Positions 19,986 through 30,400 of a DNA stretch of 32,526 bases are shown piece by piece. Under the pieces are notes generated by a model that saw only the letters and a program-made list of their open reading frames with translations, was not told the DNA's origin and did not search any database. The position numbers were made by a program, and so were the translations under genes. Source of the DNA: Chara braunii (Eukaryota; Streptophyta; Charophyceae; Charales; Characeae). The stretch spans positions 567,455 through 599,980 of the forward strand of contig BFEA01000626.1 of the NCBI GenBank assembly GCA_003427395.1, read 5' to 3'. Each line of letters opens with the position of its first letter. Position 1 is the stretch's first letter.

Positions 19986-21148
19986 CTCCTCCGATGTCGG
20001 AGGGCGCGGTGTCCCGGCCCTCCTCTGCGTACCAAGTCCCTGCTTGGTGTTCGTCTCTCGCTCTTACGTCGAGGTCTGTAGGTGTGTTCTTGAACTACGA
20101 TTCCAAGTACCCGGGCCGTACCTTGACGTGGACCGCCCCTGTTGGTACCTGCGCTCTGCAAAAGGGTGCGCCACAGGGCTTTCCTTTGGTCCACGCAGGC
20201 TCGGCGCCCTGCTGTACAGCAGAGCACTACCGGCCTGTAGCCGTGGTAGCCGCCGGGCTCGCCCTGGGACGCGAAGATGAAGAGACTGGCGCTGTCTTTT
20301 CTACTGCGCGCCGAGTGCCCCTCTGCCAGGTTATGGGTTGGATGCTTGGAGCGGTGGTCATTGTCGGGAATATGGAAATGTAAAAAGAAAAAGAAGTGAA
20401 AAGGAAGCTAGAGGTCTAATCCGTGTGACTGAACTGCCAGCCTTAATTTGGGGAAATCTGACGGCCACTAGTCTCTTGTCGTTACGTTTTTCGTTTCTTT
20501 CTTTACTATTATTATTATTATTACTATTATTCTACTGGTTTCTCAGACGTGATTTCCTTTTCTTTTCCTTTTCTGGTCTCTGTCACTTCGTAATGGAGGC
20601 CGACGGTTCAAATTTTGGACTACGACTACTGTTTGATGGCCTAGTCTGGGCCAACCCCTCGTAAGTCGCCTGTGCCAGAGCTGTTTGATTGAGTGTCGCG
20701 TGGTAAGGCCCCAAAAGAGGGGCGACCCGCGGCCGCATTGGTAGGGAGCCTATCACCCCCCGTGGAGGATCATAAGCCCCCTCCTTGCCATCGAACACGG
20801 GTACCCGACAGGGATAGGCCGACACTGTATTTTAAAAACGGAAAATGTGATCGCCGGTATCCCATTATGGGCCCACCGCCTTGAAGTCTCAATCATTTCA
20901 CAGCAAGGCGAAATGACAAGGGCAAAGAGCGAAGTTGTCGTTCACCCCGTGCTGCGGCTGCGAGTGTACCATCACTTTGTTTTTTTTTCCCTTTTTCTTT
21001 TCAGTTGTATTACTCAAAAGAAAAATTATAGACCGCTAGTAAGCTGAAATTCGAAGGTTGTCTGAGCCTCCATTTAGAGCACGGTGCTGCAGCTAGAGAG
21101 GGAGCCTACAAAAGGGGCGAGAGGGGTTGCTCGACGACTGAGAACAGG
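19986..21148. other. Stretch without a supported gene
   Basis: Mixed GC-rich sequence with GGTACC-type words near 20110-20160 and a (TTA)n run at 20504-20531. Small frames overlap on both strands and none is recognisable. The piece 20640-20880 is GC-rich with homopolymer C and G runs. Confidence 0.5.
20504..20531 (+). repeat. (ATT)n microsatellite
   Basis: Consecutive ATT units with one ACT interruption. Confidence 0.85.
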
Positions 21149-21613
21149 GTGTGTCCGAGTTACCTTGTGGTGCTGGCGCCATCAGAGTGGGGAAAGTCTT
21201 GGCGGACTGTTTGTGTGCGTGTGCTCCCAGTGCCAAGTACGGGCTATTCTGGGAAGCGCGTAGACATGGCCCTACATGGCTATAGACCGGACCGTTGGAA
21301 CCTCCAGACGCGTTCGAGGCCAATGTTCGGTGAGGGGCCCTGGATCACAACAATGCTCAACTATGACGGGGGAGATGAGATTAAACTGAAAATCAACGTA
21401 GAGGGGGCAAAGGAGGGAGAAATGAGAACTAACTCTAAGCTGCAGGATGCAATCACGGAGGCAAGGGATCGTGCAGGAAGGCGTTGCAGAAGGGACGGAG
21501 TTACCGCGAGGATCCGAGTGACAGTGGCGTATCATGAGGCGGAGACTTCCACCGACACGATAGACCGGGAACAGGCCCACCTAGACAGGGACTCAGGCGG
21601 CGCGATGAGATGA
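21149..21613 (+). CDS. Uncertain hypothetical frame, 154 aa
   Basis: The C-terminal two thirds have a credible composition: DEIKLKINVEGAKEGEM is followed by a charged helical stretch and ARIRVTVAYHEAETSTD, giving a strand-helix-strand pattern. The N-terminal third is unconvincing. The opposite-strand frame at 21272-21580 is less protein-like. No family is recognised, no promoter is evident and no partner gene is adjacent. It may be an exon or a mobile-element relic. Confidence 0.25.
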   Translation: MCPSYLVVLAPSEWGKSWRTVCVRVLPVPSTGYSGKRVDMALHGYRPDRWNLQTRSRPMFGEGPWITTMLNYDGGDEIKLKINVEGAKEGEMRTNSKLQDAITEARDRAGRRCRRDGVTARIRVTVAYHEAETSTDTIDREQAHLDRDSGGAMR

Positions 21614-21797
21614 GTGAGGCTGAAGATCGGGAAACCGGTCTTCAGTCCTAGAACAGGCCGGGCCAGGTTCACAGGAACCACCCTCAGGCACGACAAGCTG
21701 AGGGCGGCCTAGAGGCCAGCTCATGGCAGCGGAGTTCCAGAGGGCATGGGACAGAAAAGGCGGGAGGAAAAGGAAAGAAGTGTGCGTGATCGACAAG

Positions 21798-21799
<2 letters not shown>

Positions 21800-21871
<72 letters not shown>
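21800..21871 (+). repeat. Long (AG)n microsatellite
   Basis: About 36 uninterrupted AG units, the longest pure dinucleotide tract in the window. Confidence 0.95.
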
Positions 21872-21873
<2 letters not shown>

Positions 21874-21925
21874 CACCCCGAAGGTCAACACGAGCGAGAG
21901 AGTCGCAAAAAGAAGGATATGAGCA

Positions 21926-22100
21926 GGTGGTGACCAGGAGACTAAACGTTGACGTCAGCTTCGTCTCCGTGCGCGAAGATGGTGCAGTGGCCGCTGAGAT
22001 AGCCTTTCGGATAAGCAGAGAAAGAGGGAAAGAGAGACACGAGCAATGGTGACCAAGAGATTACTTGTTGACGTCAGCTTGACCTCTGTGCGCGGAGATA
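21926..22100. repeat. Tandem module with TGACGTCA box, two copies, period about 120
   Basis: TGGTGACCA-GAGA-TA..GTTGACGTCAGCTT, then TC(C/T)GTGCGCG-AGAT, occurs near 21926 and 22047. The box is the same as at 16.7 kb and 18.05 kb, suggesting one dispersed family whose conserved core is a bZIP-type site. Confidence 0.65.
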
Positions 22101-23690
22101 AGACAGTGGGCAATGACCACTGATAACCACCGAATGAGCAGAAAGGAGAGAGTTTATGCGCGAGCTCTGGCCGAACAAGAAGTGAAGCTTCGCGCGACGG
22201 GGATGCGAGTAAAGAGAGGGCGGACCTGATTTTAGTCGCACACGTGGCGAGGCAGTTACGGTGCGACAGTGAGGAAGAGAAAGAGAGAACAAGCGACAAG
22301 CGAGAACGGGGAAAAGAGAGGAGATCAGTGAAAGAAAAATGAGAGAGGGTGTACGCGGGAGTTTTCTTCTTGAGAGAGAAGGGGGAAGTTTCGGGGGGTA
22401 TCTAGGACGTCGTACGTGCGAGCGGGCGAACCAGACAGTGAGGGCGGTGAGTGAGTGGCACGTGTAGTATGAGAGAGGCAAGAAGAAGGTCAATGCTGGA
22501 AGCTGAGTTTGACGTCACAGACTAGCAGGACTCTCATCCTCTCGAGGCCTGGACGGTAACCCACCGAGGACCGTTCCATCTGCTATCCTCGTTAATTAGG
22601 GACAGTGTTGAACTGACGCGCGTGAAGCAAGCGATGTAGATGTATGTGGAAATATCGGGGCTAAATTGACGCACTGTAGCGCGACCACGACCAAAAGAAG
22701 ACCAACTGGTTTATCGACGTTCGATGACGCCTCCCTCGTCGTAAGCGTGTAGCACTAGGTGTCACCTCTTTTCTTGCTCTCTTCTTGTCTGCGCCATGGT
22801 CAGAGGAACTCCTTTCCACAAGGTCCTCTGTTGTTGTCACCAATCTTTCCTGAAACGAGAGGGCGAAAGGGGCGCTATACTCGATCTGCATAGGTAAACA
22901 CTTGAACGGTGTGACGATGTGCACACCATCATCTACATACAAGACAAAGAGAAGGGAGACAGACAAGAGGGTATGTGTGCACGCAAACGCCTGACGTTTA
23001 CATAAGAGAAGAAAAGGTCTACTTGAGAAAGCATACACATGAGATCACTACAAAGGTCAACGCTTTTACAATACGAATTTTATCTTAACTTCGGTTCCAT
23101 GCTTGCCTGCTTTCAGCTCTTGATGTACGAATGGTCAGGAGAGAGCATGCGAAATTACCCACAGTTACGAACCAGGATCAAAAGAGGAACGGAGCATACT
23201 CGGAGTGTGTTTGTGGCCATAGCGCCGTGAGTATCTAAGTTCTTTAGACTTGGTCATTTATTTCATTTAAGTTAGTCCTACTTTGACTTGTAGCTCGGTT
23301 ACGATCTGTCATCATGGAGGAACAGAAGCAGTAAGGGTCGTGAGAGTGGACTCTGCTTTTGGTCTTGCCAACAGTTCAGCTGTCAGTCGTGGCTCAATCT
23401 GATTTGAACCCCTCTCTGCATGAGCACTCTCAACAGTGAGGGAGGTGGGGTCTCTATCGTGAACGAGCGAATGACCTGGCTATGTTGAACTAGAATAATC
23501 TTGGGGGTGATAACTGACTCCGGGTGGAAATCGCAAACTTGAGCCGGGTGAGTTGTGCAAGAGATTGTCAGAGTAAAGGTACCGTAACTCTCAATTGCGG
23601 GTGAATGGATAAAGGTACGGAATTTTGGTAAAACTGCCGAAGCCCCAGATTTAAGACCTTTGCGGTAAAGGTGGGCAGCCATTAATTAAC
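22101..23690. other. Purine-rich then mixed stretch without a supported gene
   Basis: 22101-22500 is GA-rich on the + strand, with a further TGACGTCA box near 22510. 22600-23690 is ordinary-composition DNA with small overlapping frames only; none has recognisable features. Confidence 0.5.
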
Positions 23691-24226
23691 AGGGTTCCGA
23701 TAAAGGTTTTTTTTTTTTCCAGTTCCAAGTTCATCGTCTCCTTGTTTACCAATTTGGGCTCGAGTAAATGATGGGCAATTGTGGCGATGTGATGTTGCAG
23801 AATGGCGGGAGTACTTGATGTTAAAATTGTTCATGGAATGTAACGCGCGACACACAAAAGGAAAAAGGAAACAGGAAAAAAGGGGGGGTTGACCCGCTAA
23901 ATTAATGACAAGTTAACGACGGTAATGAGATGAGAATACTGTTCACAGAATGCTGAATCCCTTCTCTTTCTTCTTTCCGAGGCGTCACTCACTAAATGGG
24001 GTGGCGAGAGGTTATTATGAGAAAGGTGGTTTATCTCCTCGCCAAATTTTTGCTTGATGGTGATTAACTAGTGCTTATCACATCATTTTGCTAGCTATGT
24101 GAGCTGCTCAGAAACATAATAGATTGAAGCGTGCACCTTATTTCTCTTGTGTGTCATTTATGTCTGACATACAATACTAGCCTGAGTGATCAACCCTTGG
24201 TCTAGCTCACTGCAATCAGTAGTCCA
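23691..24226. other. AT-rich stretch, nothing recognised
   Basis: Contains a T run at about 23708-23719 and an A/G-rich tract near 23855-23890. No frame of 60 codons exists on either strand from here to 25.8 kb. Confidence 0.6.
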
Positions 24227-25239
24227 GACAGTGGTTACCCGACTTTTCGAGTTTTGAGTCGTAAAATCAAAGTCACCCAGATCTGTGTAGCAATCAAACC
24301 ACTGTCGGAGATATCCTATACAATGGACGATATGTGCTCAATACTAGAGATGTTAGGGTGCTAAATGGGCAGGGACCACACTCAATAACAACCTGGGTAC
24401 TACCCGAGCACGGTTTGTGATAGCTGTGTTCGGCGCTCTACTCAGAAGGAGAGGTCTGATGGAGTACATTTACCCCACGCTAAGTGGGTGAAAGGACTAT
24501 TACGCAACACTGTCGGTTAGGGAGAGCTCTCACGAAGAGCGGATAAAGAAAAGAACATCCTGCAAACTACTCGTATTAACTGCAAATTTCGTGTGTGCCT
24601 GGTGACCAGTTGTTCTCTTAGTGACTTACACGTTCCCAGCACTAGTGGACTCGTGCATGAGTAGACTCGCGTTCTAGTCACACTGCTGGGAATAATTCCT
24701 GCTTAGTGTACCGGGACTGTATGACAGACAAAGAAGGAACCCATATGAGAGCAAGTCATTAGTCCCGGTGTAATAGACCTCAGTAGGGAGATCGGAAGTG
24801 AGGACATGCTAAGGGTGACCTACGCACTATACCAGAGCAGAAGGCTGGGAAGAGAGCGTTATTAGAGATGTCCAATCCCAAGTTGAATTGATGAGAGAGC
24901 ACGCGCTGAAGTTAGTGAGAGGACAAAAAGGTATCGCGTATACTATCTATTTCCATGAGTCAGACGGGAGTTTACGCAATACCTTTTCTTTCACCGAAAT
25001 TGTTGATCAGGCAAAAGGGAAGGGAAGTTGTCAGATATTAGCAGTGAATCCATGATTACTGTTCTCTAGAACCAACCTGGTCGCTGTGTCTCAAGCGACC
25101 ATCAGTTTTTCGCAACTCTGCAACAGATAGATGATGGACGAGAACTTTGGGACGAGTTGTACACCGTGCCATTCAGGGGACGAAAGTAAAGAGAAGCTCT
25201 CAGTGCTACTAAGAGACGAACTGCTTGCACTCACGGTGT
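24227..25239. other. Cluster of inverted repeats in an ORF-free region
   Basis: Six stems stand in a row. 24227-24236 pairs with 24297-24306 (10 bp, GACAGTGGTT). 24633-24641 pairs with 24684-24692 (9 bp, TTCCCAGCA). 24710-24725 pairs with about 24765-24779 (ACCGGGACT plus ATGAC, 14 bp with a bulge). 24926-24940 pairs with 24973-24987 (15 bp, one mismatch). 25078-25085 pairs with 25094-25101 (TGGTCGCT, 8-base loop). 25161-25168 pairs with 25232-25239 (ACACCGTG). No protein frame overlaps. This could be a structured transcript or the leader of the gene at 26.16 kb, or an AT-rich decayed element. Confidence 0.5.
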
Positions 25240-25637
25240 GTTATCAGAATCTGGCCAGCAGTCACAAAATAGTAAAAGAGGGAAAAGATGGAAACACTTG
25301 TTGAACGGACACGGTAAGGAATAGACTGAGTGGAAACACGCCCCGACATTCAAAACTGAGTGCGGTGAAGACATCACCTCACCAGGTCTGGGGGCAATGT
25401 TTCGGTCTGGACTCTGCAGTTTAAATTTGGTGTTGGCATCTTGATCTGCAATTCAGTGATTCGTAAACCTACTGGCTCTTTGCCACTAAGGGATTAGGGG
25501 CTAGTGAATTGTGTCTCAGGCAAATACTCGGTCATCAAAGCCTCAAACGGTGACAGCTGGGAACGAACTTTGCATTTAACCTTTACCACTGCATTAGAGA
25601 TCATTATCAGTTTGACAGTGTTTTCGTCAGAAGATAC
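25240..25637. other. Stretch without a supported gene
   Basis: Ordinary composition, no frame of 60 codons and no recognised repeat. It lies between the hairpin cluster and the CAGT-rich minisatellites. Confidence 0.5.
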
Positions 25638-25639
25638 CC

Positions 25640-26030
25640 CAACAATCAGCTCTCATTCAGTGTTCAATCAGTGATCAAACAACATACAATCAGTTTTCAG
25701 TTAGTGTTCAGTCGGCGATCAGTCAGTGCTCTATCAGTATTCTATCAGTATCTCAGATGTTAGATACCAGCAGAGCAATAGCTGTACCAGTCATTAATTG
25801 ACCATTGTACAAAGACTTACTACTTTGGCTGCAGCAATCAATCAGTTTTCTGATCAGCAGTCAATCAGTTTTCTGGTCAGCAGTCAATCAGTTTTCTAAT
25901 CAGCAGTCAATCTGTTTTATGATCAGCATTCAGAATAACATTCAGAACAACATTCAAAACAACATTCAGAACAACATCCAGAACAGCATTCAAACAGGCA
26001 TTCAAGCAGCACTCAAGCAAGCGTCCAAGA
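25640..26030 (+). repeat. Nested minisatellites: CAGT-rich, 23-base and 12-base units
   Basis: 25640-25770 is built of diverged ATCAGT/TTCAGT words. At 25838-25928 there are four 23-base units (TCAATCAGTTTTCTG then ATCAGCAG). At 25928-26020 there are about eight 12-base units of CATTCAGAACAA type. The frame 25805-26047 reads the last as Ile-Gln-Asn-Asn repeats (IQNNIQNNIQ). Four-residue periodic IQNN could be a real low-complexity protein tail, but the frame differs from that of the gene at 26158. Confidence 0.85.
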
Positions 26031-26157
26031 GTTCACCAGTCCATTAGCAGTTGACGTCTATTTAGTGGACAACGGTTGATTTGGCCCTCAACGGACGTTA
26101 GTCAATCAAGCATAGTCGCCTCTTCCTCTATCAGGGAGTAACTATTCACCTAAACAC

Positions 26158-26810
26158 ATGAGAGAGATTAACCCCATCTCAGTCGAGCAGCCTGTCCTCG
26201 ACAGTCTCAATCGGGTAGCCTCAAGGGAAAGTTTCCCATACTGCTATGTTAGGATTGACGACTTCAAGTGCGAAGATCTGTCAATCTTCGTCGTTCTTAC
26301 AGAATTTGCAGGAGGCGCTGTAAGGGACCTGCGGGTATATCTGAAAAAAGGGAATGAGTCACATCCGCGCTTTGACGCTGTTTGGGTGGTAGCAGCGAGG
26401 TTCGTACAATGGAAAGCTGAGAGACTCAAGGGGGAATCGAAGTTGGTCACAGCTTTGGCCCCAAGCTCTTTACAGACTACCCCAAACCTCCGGTTCCTTA
26501 CTACTTCACTGACGGATCATGTTGGGGTGACCTTGTAGACCTAGCCAAGAGGTACATCTCCCCTGCAGTGATCGATTACGAATCAGTGACTGAGCCATCC
26601 GAGTTCCCACATCTCAGATGAGGTATCTTCTCTCAGCCATATCTTCCTACACTATGGGAGGAGTTTTGTGCCATGGTTGATTTCCGCATCATGGGACTTG
26701 GATGGAAATGCTCAGAGCTTGCAGGCTTCAGGTGGCTCTACATACAGAAGCCACAACCTCAGAGAGTACGGAGACATGGCAAGAAGCCCAAACGACAGAC
26801 AACAAAATGA
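26158..26810 (+). pseudogene. Unrecognised protein of about 217 aa, one frameshift and one stop
   Basis: From ATG 26158 the frame is strongly protein-like: FPYCYVRIDDFKCEDLSIFV, then EFAGGAVRDLRVYLKKG and FDAVWVVAARFVQWKAERL. It leaves register in the CCCC run at 26459-26462. The next frame then continues the protein with KLFTDYPKPPVPYYF and GDLVDLAKRYISPAVIDYE, is crossed by TGA at 26619-26621, and goes on through WEEFCAMVDFRIMGLGWKC to a basic tail ending at TGA 26808. The alternating hydrophobic and charged pattern suggests a folded globular domain followed by a nucleic-acid-binding-type tail. I do not recognise the family. One missing C in a homopolymer could be a sequencing error. An AATAAA lies about 300 bases downstream. 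Confidence 0.6.
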
Positions 26811-27105
26811 GAGATTGAGTGTGAAGCTTAGAGGGATGAGTGAGGACTCCTAATTGGTGTTGGCCATGCTCCCTTCCATATGTACTTCCTGAGACTATTA
26901 TGAGTTCTCATTCTTCCCTCATTTATTTGACTTTGTCATTGCTCGAGTCAGTCGGTCTTGCTTCTTGCATTGCCATGCTTGATGATTGCTTTTCTCTAAA
27001 GGTTTTGTCACAGTTCTCAAAATCAAACTTACGTAATTGATGCATGCATAGCACTCACCTATTTCACGATTATTATTTGCATGATTCTCTGCTGTTCCGA
27101 ATCAG

Positions 27106-27111
27106 AATAAA
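27106..27111 (+). terminator. Candidate polyadenylation signal
   Basis: AATAAA, 296 bases after the end of the 26.16-kb gene, in AT-rich sequence free of other frames. It would give a 3' UTR of ordinary plant length. It is unproven, since AATAAA occurs by chance in AT-rich DNA. Confidence 0.35.
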
Positions 27112-27189
27112 GGATTCCTAAGACCGGGGACCGGCGAAGACCGTAATTGAAGGGACTTGCTCGAAGCCGGACGCACACAACAGGAAGGG

Positions 27190-27225
27190 ATTTGCATTAT
27201 TTAATTTATTTATTTATTACAATCA
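27190..27225 (+). repeat. (TTTA)n microsatellite
   Basis: Short run of TTTA/ATTTA units followed by an A-rich stretch, immediately left of the partial foldback copy. Confidence 0.7.
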
Positions 27226-27311
27226 ACAAAAAAATCCTGCGTAACAGCCTGTTGGCTTTCTGGTTGCCCGAAGTGGCCGCGACTAGGAAAAAGTGCGACA
27301 CCACGCAAGCA

Positions 27312-27436
27312 TTGTCTACAGACAAACACTCCCATGGTGTCGTAATCGTGTGATCGCGAAAACGCGCACAAGTCGTGTTTTCATGAGTGGGCGTCAGCGC
27401 AACATGTTTCTCCTTTGGCCACATGTTAACAATAGT
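27312..27436 (+). mobile_element. Partial copy of foldback element 2
   Basis: About 125 bases align by eye with 19598-19722: shared ACTCCCATGGTGTC, then ATCG..GATC and AAGTCGT stretches, GCAACATG, TTTGGCCAC-TGTTAACA. Only the left arm and loop are present, so the inverted partner was lost or never inserted. Confidence 0.7.
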
Positions 27437-27497
27437 TGACTTCGAGAGGCGAACGTGTGTGCCTCATTACGAACATGTGCCCGTGAGTTGATTGTGG

Positions 27498-30400
27498 TAG
27501 TTCGTTGGGATCCGAACTTTGCAATTCAGTACCGCCACTGCATTTTCCTCGCCATCTTCACTTTGTGGCCATTGGATTTCCACGTGCAGTTCCACACGAG
27601 TCTTTCGTTGTTCTTCTGTTGAAATTCATCGGGAGACGATCTTCGGCTTTACGGGTCGAAAGTGGACAACTGAGACCCCTGCGGTGCGCTGCGCTGGTTG
27701 ATGTCCAGATCCCGGAGGACTTGCTCTATTGGCACTTGCCTCGTGGCGCACGCTGTGCGCAAAGTGATCTAATGATATGTAACACCCCCGTGTTTGGGGT
27801 TGTGGAATCGACGACTGCTGACTCATCTTGGCGGCTGAGACCTCACTGTTGAATTATGGAGTTGCTACCGTTCCGATCCCGACGGACTTGCGGCATTGGC
27901 AACTGCCTCAGGACGTACACAGTATACAAATGGCTCTGAACTCTGCTTCGACGGCAAACTGGTTTCCTAGGAGTCCGGTCTCGTACGATTTAGCGGGATA
28001 TAACTTCCCCACAACAACGCCATGGTCTCGGTTGCTGGTGGCATGACTGATTACTTTCTGCACAAACCATTCACTTAGGCTGACAAAAACGACGACTTGA
28101 CAAGTTCGGATCACGGCGGAATTACAACAACGTGCTCCGCCAAATCAATGACTACTCAAAACCGCATTTATGCAACAAGAAGGTCTTGCGTTCATTGCCA
28201 ACGGCTCGCAGACAAATAAGGAAAAGGTGGTCTTCGACGCCTCTGAACCCCACCCCCTACCCTTAAGAACGCTCTTGAACTCAACTTATGGGTGACACAC
28301 ATCTTGACCACCATCCCTGACAAGTTCAGATCCCGATGTACTTCACGAAGGATACTCTGACCTCCTGATACTTGTCAACCGCGTCTGGTAGTCGGTTTTG
28401 TTTTTAAACGATTTGTGAAAATCATGTATGGAATTTGGTAGTGCACCCCTCGTAACCCCCCTGTGAACCCCTGTCCGTTTAATCGTTGGTGCGAGCACGT
28501 AATCTGTCGACGACCAGTGCGTGAAATAAATAAAAATTTCCACCGGCGTGAATTCAAAGAGTTTGCGAACCGATTCAGTGTTGTAGATCCCGTCTCTGGC
28601 AAGTTCGGATCCCGACGCACTTCACGGATCGCATTCAATCGGATTGCTCGGTGCGACCGCCTCCAATCCCACTTTTATTCTTCCTTCGTTCGCACGCATA
28701 CGTTTCATTGCCAATGGACGAGCTCGCCTGGTCTGAAAATCCCCTTGGGGGTTTATGGCGTTTGTTGAGGGGTACAACAACCGTGCCCTTTTTAGTTATG
28801 TATTGACGCGGTCGAAATTGGCAAATCCGACAGTCCAATCGGTTTCGTTGCATACGATTAGTGAAAATCATGTATGAAATTCGACAATGGAGCCGTCGTC
28901 ACGCCCCTTGTTAAACCCTGTTCGCTTGGTCAATGACGCGAGCACATACTCCACCGTTTTTTTACTGCACGAAATAAATTAAAATTTCCACCAACAAAAT
29001 TTAATTTTATTTGACGCGGCCGAAATTGGCATTGTGTGCGCACGCATCAATGACTGAAAGAACAGAGGTTTACAGGGGGGTGACGAGAGGTCTGCGAATC
29101 AGTTCAGTGCTCTGGGTCCGGTCTCTGGCAAGTTCGAATCCCGACGCACTTCATGGATGGCATTCGACAGGATCGCTCGGTGCACCCGCCTCCGATCCCG
29201 CTTCTTTTTCTTTCTGCGTTCGCACACATTTTGTTTTCATTGTTCGCGGACAAGCTCGCCTGGTTTCACTACCCCGTCGAGGGTTCATAAGGTCTGCTGA
29301 GGGGTCCAACAACCATGTTCTTGGACTGGAAGACCGTGCAAATCCGACTATCTCGGCACTGCAATAGTGGGTAAAGCATCCCTCGCGTGATCTGTCCTCG
29401 GGGCGGAAGTTTCCGTTGCCGACAAACGATCTCGCCTTGTTAACTGGCCGAATCGCGGTTTATGAGGGTTGCCGAAGCGGCCTGCAACTATGTTCCTTTT
29501 TAATCTTCCCCGATTATTGGCTGACCTTCGAGTAGTACCATAACCTCAATCGTTGAAATCCGGTCGCTGACAAGTTCAGATCTCGGCGAACTATGCGGTT
29601 CGCGCTCTGTTCTGGTCATTCGTGGAATCCGCCTGCAAATCCGCGCGGTTGGCGCACGTTCATCGCCATGACTGCAGAATTTAGCATTGCAAGTGCACGA
29701 CCTCGCCTTGTCGATTTGCCGAATCGGGATTTGCGAGGGTTGCATAAGGGTCCTTGAGCCTTCGTCTCTTTCGTTTAACAGCAACCCGGAGGGCTTTGAG
29801 GTTCAGGCGTTGTTCTAGTAATTCGAGTCATTCGCCTGCAAATCCATGTTTTCTAAAAATATGTTAGTAAGAAGTGCACTCTATACATTGGTGTGGAGTT
29901 TGCTTGAAATGGCCTTATGGTTTTCTTATAAATTGACCTGAAAAATGGGGGGTCGGTTAACCTTCTCTCGTTCTTTGCAACCGCCTAAACCGCCGCATAT
30001 GTTTTCATTGCCAGCGGACGAGCTCGCCTGGTTTCAAAACCCCGTCGGGGGTTTATAGGGTCTGCTAAGGGGTCCTGCAGCCATGTCCTTGGAGTGTAAG
30101 ATGGTGCAAATCTGACTGTCCAAGCACTGCAATTGCGGGTAAATCGTCCCTCGCGTCATCTTGCCATTACAAGCACACGAGCTCGCCTTGTCGATTGGCC
30201 GAATCGAGGTTTATAGGGGTTGTTGAAGGGGACTAGAGCCACGTTCTTTTCAGTCTGCCGCAAGTGTTGGCTACCCTTCCAATGGTACAATAACCACAAT
30301 AGCTGGAATCTGGTCGCTTACAAGTTCGGATCTCAACGGACTCTGCGGTTCGCGCTCTGTTCTGATCATTCGTGGAATCCGCCTGCAAATCTGCACGTTT

